Origin: Comamonadaceae bacterium OH2545_COT-014
GTDB taxonomy: Bacteria > Pseudomonadota > Gammaproteobacteria > Burkholderiales > Burkholderiaceae_C
Length of the DNA stretch: 64,000 bases
Direction: 5' to 3'
Assembly (NCBI GenBank): GCA_003859965.1
Contig: RQYR01000002.1
Span: 124,001 to 188,000, forward strand
In this document: one piece after another, positions 1-8,212 of the stretch
Layout: every line of letters begins with the position of its first letter
Position numbering within the stretch: the stretch's first letter is position 1
Program-made: the position numbers and the translations under genes
The notes under the pieces: model-generated
The model's input: only the letters and a program-made list of their open reading frames with translations
Databases searched by the model: none
Told to the model about the DNA's origin: nothing

Positions 1-1355
1 GCCTGGGCGGCAAAGCGCGCGGCCTGGTCTTCGGCGTCGTTCAGCTCGCTGAAGCCGTTGGCCATTTCGCGGCCGGTGATGTAGAGCTCAAAGCGCTCGG
101 TCACTTCGGGCCGCTGGTCGTTGGCGCGCGCCAGCGGGCTGATTTCGGTGGGGTGCTCCATGATGAAGGTGGGCTGCCACAGCTCGCCTTCCACGGCCTC
201 TTCAAAGTAGAGCACCTGCAGGGCGGGCAGGCTGCGCTGGCTCAGGCGGTCCTTTTCTTCGCTCAGGCCCAGCTTTTTCAGGCGGCTGATGAGTTCCGCC
301 GCGTCGTCCACGTGCGCGCCGATGTCGGTGTGGGCGTGCAGCGCCTCGCGGATGGTCATGCGGGCGAAGGGCTGGCTTAGATCGACCGCGCGGCCCTGGT
401 AGCTCAGTTGCAGCGTGCCGCAGGCTTTTTGCGCGGCGTCGCGGATGAGCTGCTCGGTGAAGTCCATCAGGTCGCGGTAGTGCCAGTAGGCCGCGTAGAA
501 CTCCATCATCGTGAACTCGGGGTTGTGGCGCACGCTGATGCCTTCGTTGCGGAAGCTGCGGTTGATCTCGAACACGCGCTCGAAGCCGCCGACGATGAGG
601 CGCTTCAGATACAGCTCGGGCGCGATGCGCAGGAACATGTCCTGCTCCAGCGCGTTGTGGTGGGTGACGAAGGGCTTGGCGTTGGCGCCGCCGGGAATGG
701 GGTGGAGCATGGGCGTTTCCACCTCCATGAAGCCGTGGCCGCCCATGAAGGCGCGCATGGCCGAGAGCACGCGGCTGCGCGCGGCAAAGCGCTCGCGCGC
801 GGCCTCGTCCATGATGAGGTCCACGTAGCGCTGGCGGTATTTCAGCTCGGTGTCCTGCACGCCGTGGAACTTGTCCGGCAGCGGGCGCAGGGATTTGGTG
901 AGCAGGCGCAGCGCCGTGACGTGGATGGACAGCTCGCCCTTGCCGGTCTTGAACACGTGGCCCTCGGCGGCCACGATGTCGCCCAGGTCCCAGTGCTTGA
1001 AGGCGTTGTAGGTGTCCTCGCCCACGTCCTCGCGCGTGACATAGATCTGAAAACGCCCCGTGGCGTCTTGCAGCGTGGCAAAGCTGGCCTTGCCCATCAC
1101 GCGCTTGAGCATCATGCGCCCGGCGATGCTGGCGTGGATTTTCTCGCTGGCCTCCAGCGCCTCCTTGCTTTTGCCGTCATGCGCGGCCAACAGGGCGGCG
1201 GCGCGGTCTTGCGGCTTGAAGTCGTTGGGAAAGGCCACGCCGCCGCCAGCGGCCTGCTTCTCGCGCAGGGTCTTGAGTTTTTCGCGGCGCTCGGCGATGA
1301 GCTTGTTTTCGTCCTGGGCTTCAGGGGCGGTGGGGGCGGCGTCGGGGGTGGACAT
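1..1355 (-). CDS. lysS: Lysyl-tRNA synthetase, class II, 3' end cut by window edge
   Basis: Charges tRNA-Lys with lysine in the cytoplasm. The reading frame is open from an ATG at 1355 (protein starts [18 protein letters not shown]) to the window edge, about 451 residues against a usual length near 500, so roughly the last 50 codons lie outside. An N-terminal OB-fold anticodon-binding part (around [19 protein letters not shown]) is followed by class II catalytic motifs: motif 1 around [20 protein letters not shown] and motif 2 around [20 protein letters not shown], with the typical TMMEFYAAY after it. A short acidic, Ala/Pro-rich leader precedes the conserved part. No neighbour is obviously co-transcribed. 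Confidence 0.95.
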   Translation of the reverse strand, partial: MSTPDAAPTAPEAQDENKLIAERREKLKTLREKQAAGGGVAFPNDFKPQDRAAALLAAHDGKSKEALEASEKIHASIAGRMMLKRVMGKASFATLQDATGRFQIYVTREDVGEDTYNAFKHWDLGDIVAAEGHVFKTGKGELSIHVTALRLLTKSLRPLPDKFHGVQDTELKYRQRYVDLIMDEAARERFAARSRVLSAMRAFMGGHGFMEVETPMLHPIPGGANAKPFVTHHNALEQDMFLRIAPELYLKRLIVGGFERVFEINRSFRNEGISVRHNPEFTMMEFYAAYWHYRDLMDFTEQLIRDAAQKACGTLQLSYQGRAVDLSQPFARMTIREALHAHTDIGAHVDDAAELISRLKKLGLSEEKDRLSQRSLPALQVLYFEEAVEGELWQPTFIMEHPTEISPLARANDQRPEVTERFELYITGREMANGFSELNDAEDQAARFAAQ

Positions 1356-1504
1356 GGGCAATGCGGGGCTAGGAAAAGTGTGAAACGGGCGATAAAAGCA
1401 GAAAAGCGCATGGGCTGCGCCACGGGCCGCTTTCATGCGGCAAAGGGGCGGATTCTAGGGGCTGCCGGCAGGTGCGGCGGGGCCGTTCGGCCCTGGCGCT
1501 GGCA

Positions 1505-1541
1505 GAAAAAAACTGGCGGCCCGCACGGGGCCGCCAGTTTG
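1505..1541 (-). terminator. Rho-independent terminator of the iron-binding protein gene
   Basis: Arms at 1510-1522 (AAACTGGCGGCCC) and 1528-1540 are perfectly complementary around a 5-base loop. Read on the minus strand the stem is followed by a run of seven T. It lies about 50 bp past the stop codon at 1592, so it ends the leftward fbpA-like transcript before lysS. Confidence 0.85.
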
Positions 1542-1591
1542 CAGGGCGTGTGCCGCGCCGCCCGATTGAGGGGCGGCGCGGCGGGCAGGCT

Positions 1592-2632
1592 TTACTTGAA
1601 GCCCACGCGGTCCAGCATCTGCTGCACCTTGACCTGGTTGGCGCCCACGGCGCTGATGGGGATGGTTTCGCTCTTGAACTGGCCGCCGCCGGTCATGGCC
1701 TTGAGGGCGGGGTTCTCGGTGTTCACGCCTTTGGCCACGGGCCATTCGTTGTTGGCGTTGGCAAAGTAGTTCTGGGCCGAGGGGCTGGCCAGGTATTCGA
1801 GGAACTTGATTGCGCCTTCCACGTTTTTGGAATGCTTGGCCACGGCGCCGCCGGCCACGTTGACGTGCGTGCCCCAGGTGCCCTGGTTGGGGAAGACCAC
1901 GCCTACCTTGTCGGCCACGGCCTTGTCTTCGGGCTTGCTGGAGCGCATCAGGCGGGCCAGGTAGTAGCTGTTGGTCACGGCGATCTGGCATTCGCCAGCG
2001 GCCACGGCGCGGATCTGGTCGGTATCGCCGCCCTTGGGCGCGCGCGCCATGTTGGCCACCATGCCCTTGAGCCAGGCTTCGGTCTTTTCGGGGCCCAGGT
2101 GCTCCATCACGGCGCCGAACAGGCTCAGGTTGTAGGGGTGCGAGCCGGTGCGGATGCACAGCTTGCCCTTGTTCTTGGGGTCGCCCAATTCTTCATACGT
2201 GTCCACGTCCTCGGCCTTGACCTTGGCCTTGTCGTACACGATGACGCGCGCGCGGGTGGACAGGCCGAACCAGGGCGAGCCGCCATTGACCGGCGTGGCG
2301 CGCAGGCTGGCGGGAATGGCCTCTTCCAGCACCTTGGACTGCACGGGGCGGAACAGCCCCTGCTGCTCGCCGCGCCACAGGCGGGCGGCGTCCACCAGCA
2401 GGATCACGTCGGCCGGGGAGGCCTCGCCCTCGGCCTTCAGGCGGGCGATGATGCCGGCGTCGTCGGCGTCCACGCGGTTGATCTTGATGCCGGTGGCCTT
2501 GGTGAAGTCGCTGTACAGCGCCTCGTCGGTGGCGTAGTGGCGCGCCGAATACAGGTTGATGTGCTGTTCGGCCAGCGCGCCGCTGGCGGCAAGACCGGAG
2601 AGCAGGGCGGCCAGAAGGGCTTTGCGATGCAT
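1592..2632 (-). CDS. Periplasmic Fe(III)-type ABC transporter substrate-binding protein (FbpA/FutA family)
   Basis: 346 residues. A cleavable signal peptide (MHRKALLAALLSGLAASGALA) leads into EQHINLYSARHYATDEALY, the classic opening of ferric-binding FbpA/FutA proteins. The double tyrosine NSYYLARL (Y223, Y224) matches the iron-coordinating tyrosines of the family, and RVDADDAGIIARLKAEG matches the conserved early region. It should bind ferric iron in the periplasm and hand it to an inner membrane permease, but no permease or ATPase gene lies next to it here, so the rest of the transporter must be elsewhere. It has its own terminator downstream, and a perfect 15 bp palindrome lies about 50 bp upstream. 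Confidence 0.88.
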   Translation of the reverse strand: MHRKALLAALLSGLAASGALAEQHINLYSARHYATDEALYSDFTKATGIKINRVDADDAGIIARLKAEGEASPADVILLVDAARLWRGEQQGLFRPVQSKVLEEAIPASLRATPVNGGSPWFGLSTRARVIVYDKAKVKAEDVDTYEELGDPKNKGKLCIRTGSHPYNLSLFGAVMEHLGPEKTEAWLKGMVANMARAPKGGDTDQIRAVAAGECQIAVTNSYYLARLMRSSKPEDKAVADKVGVVFPNQGTWGTHVNVAGGAVAKHSKNVEGAIKFLEYLASPSAQNYFANANNEWPVAKGVNTENPALKAMTGGGQFKSETIPISAVGANQVKVQQMLDRVGFK

Positions 2633-2681
2633 GGCGGTTTTTCCTTTGCAGGTAACGGGAAGCTGTGGATGTTAGCTCAAA

Positions 2682-2696
2682 CAAGAATGGTTCTTG
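2682..2696. promoter_or_regulatory. Perfect palindrome upstream of the iron-binding protein gene
   Basis: CAAGAA-TGG-TTCTTG reads the same on both strands and lies 50 bp before the start codon of the fbpA-like gene. The position suits an operator. It is not a recognisable Fur box (no GATAATGATAATC pattern), so the regulator is unknown. Confidence 0.35.
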
Positions 2697-2917
2697 ACCA
2701 AGGCGACCTTCGCCTGGGGCCCTGGTGCGGCCAGATATGTTTTGCATCGCAAGCTGGCGGGGTTGCACTTTCGTGCCGGGTGGCCTGAGCAGCGGTGGTT
2801 TGCGCCTTGTCTGTCACCTGATGCGCCAATTGGCCCTGGCGGCCGGCAGCGTGCCGAGATCATGAACAGGCGCTGATGCGGCGGCTGTGGCGGGCGGCAC
2901 GCCCTAAAATCGGTTCC

Positions 2918-3520
2918 ATGCCTGACGCCGCGCCGCCCGCCATCAACCTGACCAATCACTTTCTCATTGCCATGCCGGGCATGGAAGACCAGGTATTTGC
3001 CCGCAGCGTGGTTTATGTGTGCGAGCACAACGAGCATGGCGCGCTGGGCCTGATCATCAACAAGCCGGGCGACATCGACATGGCCGAGCTGTTCACGCGG
3101 GTGGAGCTGCCGCTGCCGCGCACCGAGCTGGGCGCACAGCCCGTGTACCAGGGCGGCCCGGTGCAGACCGAGCGCGGCTTCGTGCTGCACGAGCCGGTGC
3201 AGGCCGATGGGCTGGGCGAGGACGAATCGCTCTACGCCTCCACCCTGGCCGTGCCCGGCGGGCTGGAGATGACCACCTCGCGCGACGTGCTGGAAGCCAT
3301 TGCCGCTGGCGGCGGGCCGCGCCGCGTGCTGGTCACGCTGGGCTATTCGGCCTGGGGCGAGGGGCAGCTGGAATCTGAAATTGCCCGCAACAGCTGGCTC
3401 ACGGTGGATGCGCAGGCCAGCCTGATCTTCGACACCCCGGCCGCGCAGCGCTACGACCAGGCCCTGGGCCTGCTGGGCCTGCAGGCGTGGACGCTCTCGC
3501 CCGAGGCGGGCCACGCATGA
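2918..3520 (+). CDS. YqgE/AlgH family protein (UPF0301, DUF179)
   Basis: 200 residues from the ATG at 2918. An in-frame start 42 bp upstream would add MRRLWRAARPKIGS, which is not family-like, whereas the conserved family opening INLTNHFLIAMPGMEDQVFA follows soon after the chosen start. Other family hallmarks are GALGLIINKP, YQGGPVQTERGFVLH and VTLGYSAWGEGQLESEIARN. The molecular function is not established. It is first in an operon and overlaps ruvX by four bases (ATGA), the same yqgE-ruvX order seen in many proteobacteria. Confidence 0.92.
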   Translation: MPDAAPPAINLTNHFLIAMPGMEDQVFARSVVYVCEHNEHGALGLIINKPGDIDMAELFTRVELPLPRTELGAQPVYQGGPVQTERGFVLHEPVQADGLGEDESLYASTLAVPGGLEMTTSRDVLEAIAAGGGPRRVLVTLGYSAWGEGQLESEIARNSWLTVDAQASLIFDTPAAQRYDQALGLLGLQAWTLSPEAGHA

Positions 3521-3939
3521 GCGGCGCGCCCGACGTTGCGCCCTCGCACGCCAGCTTTCTGGCCTTCGACTTCGGCCTCAAGCGCACGGGCGTGGCCGTG
3601 GGCAACCGCCTCACGCGCAGCGCCACGCCGCAGCCCACCATTCGCGCCGAGGGTGACGCGCGCTGGCCTCTGGTGGCCGCGCGCATTGCCGAATGGCAGC
3701 CTGATGCGCTGGTGGTGGGCGTGCCGTTTCACCCCGACGGCGCGGCGCACGAGAACACCGCGCGCGCGCGCAAGTTCGCGCGCCAGCTGCGGGGCCGCTT
3801 TGGCCTGCCGGTGCACGAGGTGGACGAGCGCTACAGCACCACCGAGGCGCTGGCCGACATCCACGCAGGCCGCGCGCGCGACGCCGACGCGGCGGCGGCC
3901 GCCATCATCCTGGAACAGTTTTTGAGGAGCATTCCATGA
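3517..3939 (+). CDS. ruvX: Holliday junction resolvase-like protein RuvX/YqgF
   Basis: 140 residues with an RNase H-like fold. FLAFDFGLKRTGVAVGN carries the first catalytic aspartate (AFDFG), VVGVPFHPDG is the second conserved strand, and VDERYSTTEA includes the conserved Asp-Glu. The family is implicated in 16S rRNA 5'-end processing and in nucleic acid junction cleavage. The start codon overlaps the yqgE stop and the stop overlaps the pyrR start (both ATGA), which suggests translational coupling along the operon. An upstream in-frame start at 3487 would lie deep in yqgE and is rejected. Confidence 0.93.
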   Translation: MSGAPDVAPSHASFLAFDFGLKRTGVAVGNRLTRSATPQPTIRAEGDARWPLVAARIAEWQPDALVVGVPFHPDGAAHENTARARKFARQLRGRFGLPVHEVDERYSTTEALADIHAGRARDADAAAAAIILEQFLRSIP

Positions 3940-4505
3940 ATTCACCGGCGCTTGGTTCCCTGGCGCTTGATGCCGAGGCGCTGTACGCCGAGCTGCGGCA
4001 GGGCATTCGCCCGCTGCTGGCGGCCGACACGCGGCTGGTGGGCATCGTCTCCGGCGGGCAGTGGCTGGCCGAGCGCCTGCACGCCGACCTGGGCCTGCCC
4101 GGCCGCCCCGGCGCCATTTCGTCGGCGCTGCACCGCGACGACTTCGCCCAGCGCGGGCTGAGCAGCAGCGGCCAGACCACGCTGCCCTTCGAGGTGGACG
4201 GCGCCGACATCCTGCTGCTGGACGACGTGCTCTACACCGGCCGCACCATCCGCGCCGTGCTCAACGAGCTGTTCGACTACGGCCGCCCGCGCCGCGTGCG
4301 CCTGGCGGTGCTGGTCGATCGCGGCGGCCGCCAGCTGCCGGTGGCGGCCGACCTGGCTGCCGCCCGCGTGGCCCTGCCCGCCACCCAGTCGCTGCGGCTG
4401 GCGCGCGCCGGGGAAGCAGGCGACAACAGCGGCAGCGTCAGCGTCAGCAGCGCCGATGTGCCTGGCGGCGCCTTGCGCTTTCACGTCGAAACACGTCCGG
4501 AGTAA
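3936..4505 (+). CDS. pyrR: PyrR-type phosphoribosyltransferase / pyrimidine regulator
   Basis: 189 residues. The PRPP-binding loop [21 protein letters not shown] is clear (about residues 90-110), and [15 protein letters not shown] is the early conserved segment. PyrR proteins have uracil phosphoribosyltransferase activity; in Bacilli they also attenuate pyr mRNA, but in betaproteobacteria regulation by RNA binding is not established. The gene overlaps ruvX by four bases and is five bases from pyrB, so it is co-transcribed with the ATCase genes. The C-terminus has a Ser/Gly-rich stretch ([18 protein letters not shown]) not typical of the family core. No obvious anti-terminator pair was seen ahead of pyrB. 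Confidence 0.9.
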   Translation: MNSPALGSLALDAEALYAELRQGIRPLLAADTRLVGIVSGGQWLAERLHADLGLPGRPGAISSALHRDDFAQRGLSSSGQTTLPFEVDGADILLLDDVLYTGRTIRAVLNELFDYGRPRRVRLAVLVDRGGRQLPVAADLAAARVALPATQSLRLARAGEAGDNSGSVSVSSADVPGGALRFHVETRPE

Positions 4506-4510
4506 GCCCC

Positions 4511-5473
4511 ATGCTGGCCCGCCACAACCCGCAACTCAACAAAAACGGCGAGCTGATCCACCTGCTCAGCACCGAGGGGCTGCCGCGCGACATCCTCACC
4601 CACATCCTCGACACCGCCACGCAGTTCGTCAGCGTGAGCGACCGCGAGGTGAAGAAAGTGCCCCTGCTGCGCGGCAAGAGCGTGTTCAACCTGTTCTTCG
4701 AGAACTCCACGCGCACGCGCACCACCTTCGACATCGCGGCCACGCGCCTGTCGGCCGACGTGTACACGCTGGACATCGCGCGCTCGTCCACCGCCAAGGG
4801 CGAAAGCCTGCTGGACACCATTGCCAACCTGAGCGCCATGGCGGCCGACATCTTCGTCGTGCGCCACAGCGAAAGCGGCGCGCCCTACCTGCTGGCCCAG
4901 CACGTGGCGCCGCACGTGCACGTGGTCAACGCCGGCGACGGGCGCCACGCCCACCCCACGCAGGCGCTGCTGGACATGTACACCATCCGCCACTACAAGC
5001 GGGACTTCGCCAACCTGACGGTGGCCATCGTGGGCGACGTGCTGCACTCGCGCGTGGCGCGCTCCGATATCCACGCCCTCACCACCCTGGGCGCGGCCGA
5101 AGTGCGCGTGGTCGGCCCGCGCACGCTGGTGCCCGGCGACTTCGCCCCCATGGGCGTGCGCGTATGCCACAACCTGGAAGAAGGCATACGCGATGCCGAC
5201 GTGGTCATCATGCTGCGCCTGCAAAACGAACGCATGAGCGGCGCGCTGCTGCCCAGCAGCCAGGAATATTTCAAGAGCTTCGGCCTCACGCCCGAAAAGC
5301 TGCGCCACGCCAAGCCCGACGCCATCGTCATGCACCCCGGCCCCATCAACCGCGGGGTCGAAATTGACTCCGGCGTGGTCGATGGCGGCCAGAGCGTCAT
5401 CCTGCCGCAGGTCACCTTCGGCATCGCCGTGCGCATGGCCGTGCTCAGCATCGTGGCCGGCAACGCGGGCTGA
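4511..5473 (+). CDS. pyrB: Aspartate carbamoyltransferase catalytic subunit
   Basis: 320 residues. Joins carbamoyl phosphate and aspartate in de novo pyrimidine synthesis. The carbamoyl phosphate motif [18 protein letters not shown], the [11 protein letters not shown] motif, the LRLQNERM segment and [11 protein letters not shown] are all present, so it should be active. The ATG at 4511 follows the pyrR stop by five bases. No pyrI regulatory subunit is present. Instead the next gene encodes an inactive dihydroorotase homologue, the arrangement of class A ATCases such as the Pseudomonas PyrB-PyrC' dodecamer, in which PyrC' is needed for assembly. Confidence 0.96.
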   Translation: MLARHNPQLNKNGELIHLLSTEGLPRDILTHILDTATQFVSVSDREVKKVPLLRGKSVFNLFFENSTRTRTTFDIAATRLSADVYTLDIARSSTAKGESLLDTIANLSAMAADIFVVRHSESGAPYLLAQHVAPHVHVVNAGDGRHAHPTQALLDMYTIRHYKRDFANLTVAIVGDVLHSRVARSDIHALTTLGAAEVRVVGPRTLVPGDFAPMGVRVCHNLEEGIRDADVVIMLRLQNERMSGALLPSSQEYFKSFGLTPEKLRHAKPDAIVMHPGPINRGVEIDSGVVDGGQSVILPQVTFGIAVRMAVLSIVAGNAG

Positions 5474-5480
5474 GGCCAGG

Positions 5481-5537
5481 TTGCTATTGAAAAAAGAGCT
5501 AACAAGGCACGTTCCATCTGCCTGAAAGCCTGATTGG
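5481..5537 (+). repeat. Short interspersed repeat between pyrB and pyrC'
   Basis: About 57 bp beginning TTGCTATTGAAAAAAGAGCT and ending near CTGAAAGCCTGATTGG. It resembles the short GCTATT...AGCT elements I know to be scattered in Comamonadaceae genomes. Related copies in this window are at 29038, 39758 and 45166. It fills nearly the whole 75 bp gap between the two genes. Confidence 0.5.
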
Positions 5538-5548
5538 ACTGACAAGCC

Positions 5549-6868
5549 ATGAAAATCCTCATTGAACAGGGCCGCGTCATCGACCCCGCCAGCGGCCGCG
5601 ACGAAGTGGCCGACGTGGCCATCGCCGCTGGCCGCATCGTCGCCATTGGCCGCGCGCCCGAGGGCTTCGCGCCCAGCCGGCGCATCGCGGCGGCGGGCTG
5701 CATCGTCGCCCCTGGCCTGGTGGACCTGTGCGCTCGCCTGGGCGAGCCGGGCAACGAGCACGCCCGCATGCTGGAAAGCGAGATGGACGCTGCCGCCACG
5801 GGCGGCGTCACCAGCCTGGTCTGCCCGCCCGACACCGACCCCGTGCTGGACGAACCCGGCCTGGTGGAAATGCTCAAGATGCGCGCTGAGCGCCTGCACC
5901 AAAGCCGCGTGCTGCCGCAAGGCGCGCTCACCCGCGGCCTGAAGGGCGAGCAGCTCACCGAAATGGTGGAGCTGACCGACGCCGGCTGCGTCGCCTTCGG
6001 CCAGGCCGACGCGCCCCTGCTCAACACCCGCGTGCTGCAACGCGCGCTGCAATACGCCGGCACCTTCGGCTACGGCGTGTGGCTGCGCCCGCAAGACGCC
6101 TGGCTGGGCGCCGGCGTGGCCGCCAGCGGCCCGCTGGCCACCCGCATGGGGCTGGCGGGCGTGCCCGTCATCGCCGAAACCATTGCCCTGCATACCCTGC
6201 TGGAGCTGATGCGCGCCATGCCGGGCAGCGCCGGGCAAGGCGGCCCGCGCGTGCATTTGTGCCGCCTCTCCAGCGCCGCTGGCGTGGCCCTGCTGCGCCA
6301 GGCCAAGGCCGAAGGGCTGAACGTGACGGCCGACGTCAGCATCAACAGCCTGCACCTGACCGACCACGACATCGGCTACTACGACAGCGCCGCGCGCCTG
6401 AACCCGCCGCTGCGCCAGCAGCGCGACCGCGACGCGCTGGCCGCCGCGCTGGCCGACGGTGCCATTGATGCGCTGGTATCCGACCACACCCCGGTCGATG
6501 CCGACGCCAAGACCCTGCCCTTTGCCGAGGCCCAGCCCGGCGCCACCGGGCTGGAGCTGCTGCTGCCGCTGGCGCTGAAGTGGGGCGAAGCCCCCGGCGG
6601 CCCCGGCCTGGCGCGCGCGCTGCACGTGCTGACCACCGGCCCCGCGCGCGTACTCGGCCCCGCGCTGGGCACGCTGCAAGCCAGCGTGGGCCGCCTGGCC
6701 GAAGGCGGCGTGGCCGACGTGTGCGTGTTCGACCCCGCCGCGCGCTGGACGGTGCAGCCCGCCGCGCTGCGCAGCCAGGGCACGCACACCCCATTCGCCG
6801 GTTACGAGCTGCCTGGCCGCGTGCGCTGCACGATCGCCAGCGGACACGTGGCCTTTGAGCGCGCATGA
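5549..6868 (+). CDS. Dihydroorotase-like protein without catalytic residues (PyrC'/PyrX), ATCase partner
   Basis: 439 residues of the class I dihydroorotase fold, directly after pyrB. The metal-binding HxH that should follow GLVD (active enzymes read GLVDxHVH) is replaced by DLCARLGEPG, giving Cys61-Ala-Arg63. The later metal histidine in the HLCRLSSA strand is arginine, although SDHTPVDADAK near residue 310 is kept. It should therefore not hydrolyse dihydroorotate. In Pseudomonas the inactive PyrC' is a structural subunit of ATCase, and the same role is inferred here; a functional pyrC must then lie elsewhere. Annotation pipelines would probably call this dihydroorotase. Confidence 0.9.
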   Translation: MKILIEQGRVIDPASGRDEVADVAIAAGRIVAIGRAPEGFAPSRRIAAAGCIVAPGLVDLCARLGEPGNEHARMLESEMDAAATGGVTSLVCPPDTDPVLDEPGLVEMLKMRAERLHQSRVLPQGALTRGLKGEQLTEMVELTDAGCVAFGQADAPLLNTRVLQRALQYAGTFGYGVWLRPQDAWLGAGVAASGPLATRMGLAGVPVIAETIALHTLLELMRAMPGSAGQGGPRVHLCRLSSAAGVALLRQAKAEGLNVTADVSINSLHLTDHDIGYYDSAARLNPPLRQQRDRDALAAALADGAIDALVSDHTPVDADAKTLPFAEAQPGATGLELLLPLALKWGEAPGGPGLARALHVLTTGPARVLGPALGTLQASVGRLAEGGVADVCVFDPAARWTVQPAALRSQGTHTPFAGYELPGRVRCTIASGHVAFERA

Positions 6869-6873
6869 ACCGC

Positions 6874-7217
6874 GGTGTGGCGGGGCGCCATGACGACGGG
6901 CCGGCGGCCCGTCATGACCGCCGGCCTTCGGCCTGGCATGACGGCGCCTGCGGCGCCATGAAGGGGAAAGCGCGGATGAGGGGGCGAGCCGCTTTCATCC
7001 GTCATCCACGCTGCGCCAGCAGCGAAGTCATTCGTCATCGCACGAGCCGTGGTGTGGCGGGGCGCCATGACGGCAGGCCTGCGGCCCGCCATGACCGCCG
7101 GCCTTCGGCCTCGCATGACGGCGCCTGCGGCGCCATGAAGGGGAAAGCGCGGATGGGGGGCGAGCCGCTTTCATTCGTCATCCACGCTGCGCCAGCAGCG
7201 AAGTCATCCGTCATCGC
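6874..7217. repeat. Two tandem copies of a ~175 bp block of palindromes
   Basis: The block starting GGTGTGGCGGGGCGCCATGA at 6874 is repeated from 7051 (offset 177 bp) with only scattered differences. Each copy holds several hairpin-forming units, such as GACGGCGCCTGCGGCGCCAT and CCGGCCTTCGGCCTGG, and ends GCAGCGAAGTCAT-CGTCATCGCA. The second copy runs into the plsC start codon. Reading frames across it are repetitive and are not genes. It separates pyrC' from plsC. Confidence 0.85.
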
Positions 7218-7952
7218 ATGAAGCACTTCATCGCCACCTGGCTGCTGCTGCGCGGCGGGCTGCACATGCTGGGCGGCTGGCTCACCATCCGCCTGCGCTT
7301 TCCCCGGCTGGACGAGGCCGGCCGCCAGGCCTGCGTACAGCGCTGGGCGCAGGACTTCCTGCGCATCTGGCGCATCGGCCTGCACGTGCGCGGCACGCCC
7401 GCCGCCGGGCCGGTGCTGCGCGTGGCCAACCACATCTCCTGGCTCGACATCCTGGTGCTGCACGCGGCGGGCTACTGCCGCTTCGTCTCCAAGGCCGACG
7501 TGCAGCGCTGGCCGCTCATCGGCCCGCTGGCCACTGGCGCGGGCACGCTCTACGTGGCGCGCGAATCACGGCGCGACGCGCTGCGCGTGGTGCAGCACAT
7601 GACCGAGCGCCTGCGCGCGGGCGAGATCCTGGCCGTCTTCCCCGAAGGCACCACCAGCAACGGCCTGGCGCTGCTGCCCTTTCACGCCAACCTGATCCAG
7701 TCCGCCATCGCCGCGCCAGCGCCGGTGCAGCCGGTGGCGCTGCAATTCGTCGATGCTGATGGCGAGCTCAGCCTGGCGCCTTGCTACATCGGCGACGACA
7801 GCCTGCTGGCCTCCATCTGGCGCACCCTCACCACGCCCGGCGTGCAGGCCGTGGTGCGCTTTGGCGAGCCGCAGTCACCCGAAGGGCGCGACCGCCGCCT
7901 GTGGGCCGAAAGCCTGCGCGACGCGGTGGACGCGCTGCGCAGCCGGCCCTGA
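7218..7952 (+). CDS. 1-acyl-sn-glycerol-3-phosphate acyltransferase (PlsC family)
   Basis: 244 residues. Adds the second acyl chain to lysophosphatidic acid, or acylates a related lipid, at the inner membrane. The catalytic NHISWLD motif gives H72-x4-D77, followed by the acceptor-binding FPEGTTS motif near residue 142. A hydrophobic N-terminus (FIATWLLLRGGLHMLGGWLTI) anchors it. The ATG lies at the end of the tandem palindromic block, so its ribosome-binding region derives from that repeat. Its distance from pyrC' (350 bp) makes co-transcription uncertain. OlsA-type ornithine lipid acyltransferases share these motifs and cannot be excluded. Confidence 0.85.
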   Translation: MKHFIATWLLLRGGLHMLGGWLTIRLRFPRLDEAGRQACVQRWAQDFLRIWRIGLHVRGTPAAGPVLRVANHISWLDILVLHAAGYCRFVSKADVQRWPLIGPLATGAGTLYVARESRRDALRVVQHMTERLRAGEILAVFPEGTTSNGLALLPFHANLIQSAIAAPAPVQPVALQFVDADGELSLAPCYIGDDSLLASIWRTLTTPGVQAVVRFGEPQSPEGRDRRLWAESLRDAVDALRSRP

Positions 7953-8119
7953 AAAGGGTTGCTCCATAAACAATAGCGCGTAGGGCAGGGTGGGTCTGCC
8001 CTGGGGCCATTTTTCTTTCTTGAGCCGGGGCAGCAGGCTGGCTTTGGAACCTGTTCAAAGTCCCTGCGCGGCGGGCCTTCAAGCGGATTGGGGCGGTCTG
8101 CTTGCGTTGCAAAGCCTTG

Positions 8120-8143
8120 CCCTCTCCCGCTTGCGGGAGAGGG
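8120..8143. repeat. Intergenic hairpin repeat
   Basis: CCCTCTCCCGC-TT-GCGGGAGAGGG is a perfect inverted repeat followed by TTGGGGTGAGGGCG. It resembles a common intergenic repeat of proteobacterial genomes. It lies in the 260 bp gap between the converging plsC and dsbD genes, where it could also slow transcription. Nothing else is visible in that gap. Confidence 0.6.
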
Positions 8144-8212
8144 TTGGGGTGAGGGCGTGCGCCCGGCAGGGCGCTTGGCGCTGCGGGCAAAAGACCTTGA
8201 AAGGGATGGTTC

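Noticed and set aside
408-2788. Long plus-strand open frames over lysS and the iron-binding protein gene
   Set aside because: High GC leaves antisense frames open. Their composition is Ala/Gly/His-rich with no family motifs, while the minus-strand products are recognised.
6865-7221. 118-residue repetitive frame between pyrC' and plsC
   Set aside because: It is the translation of the tandem palindromic repeats.
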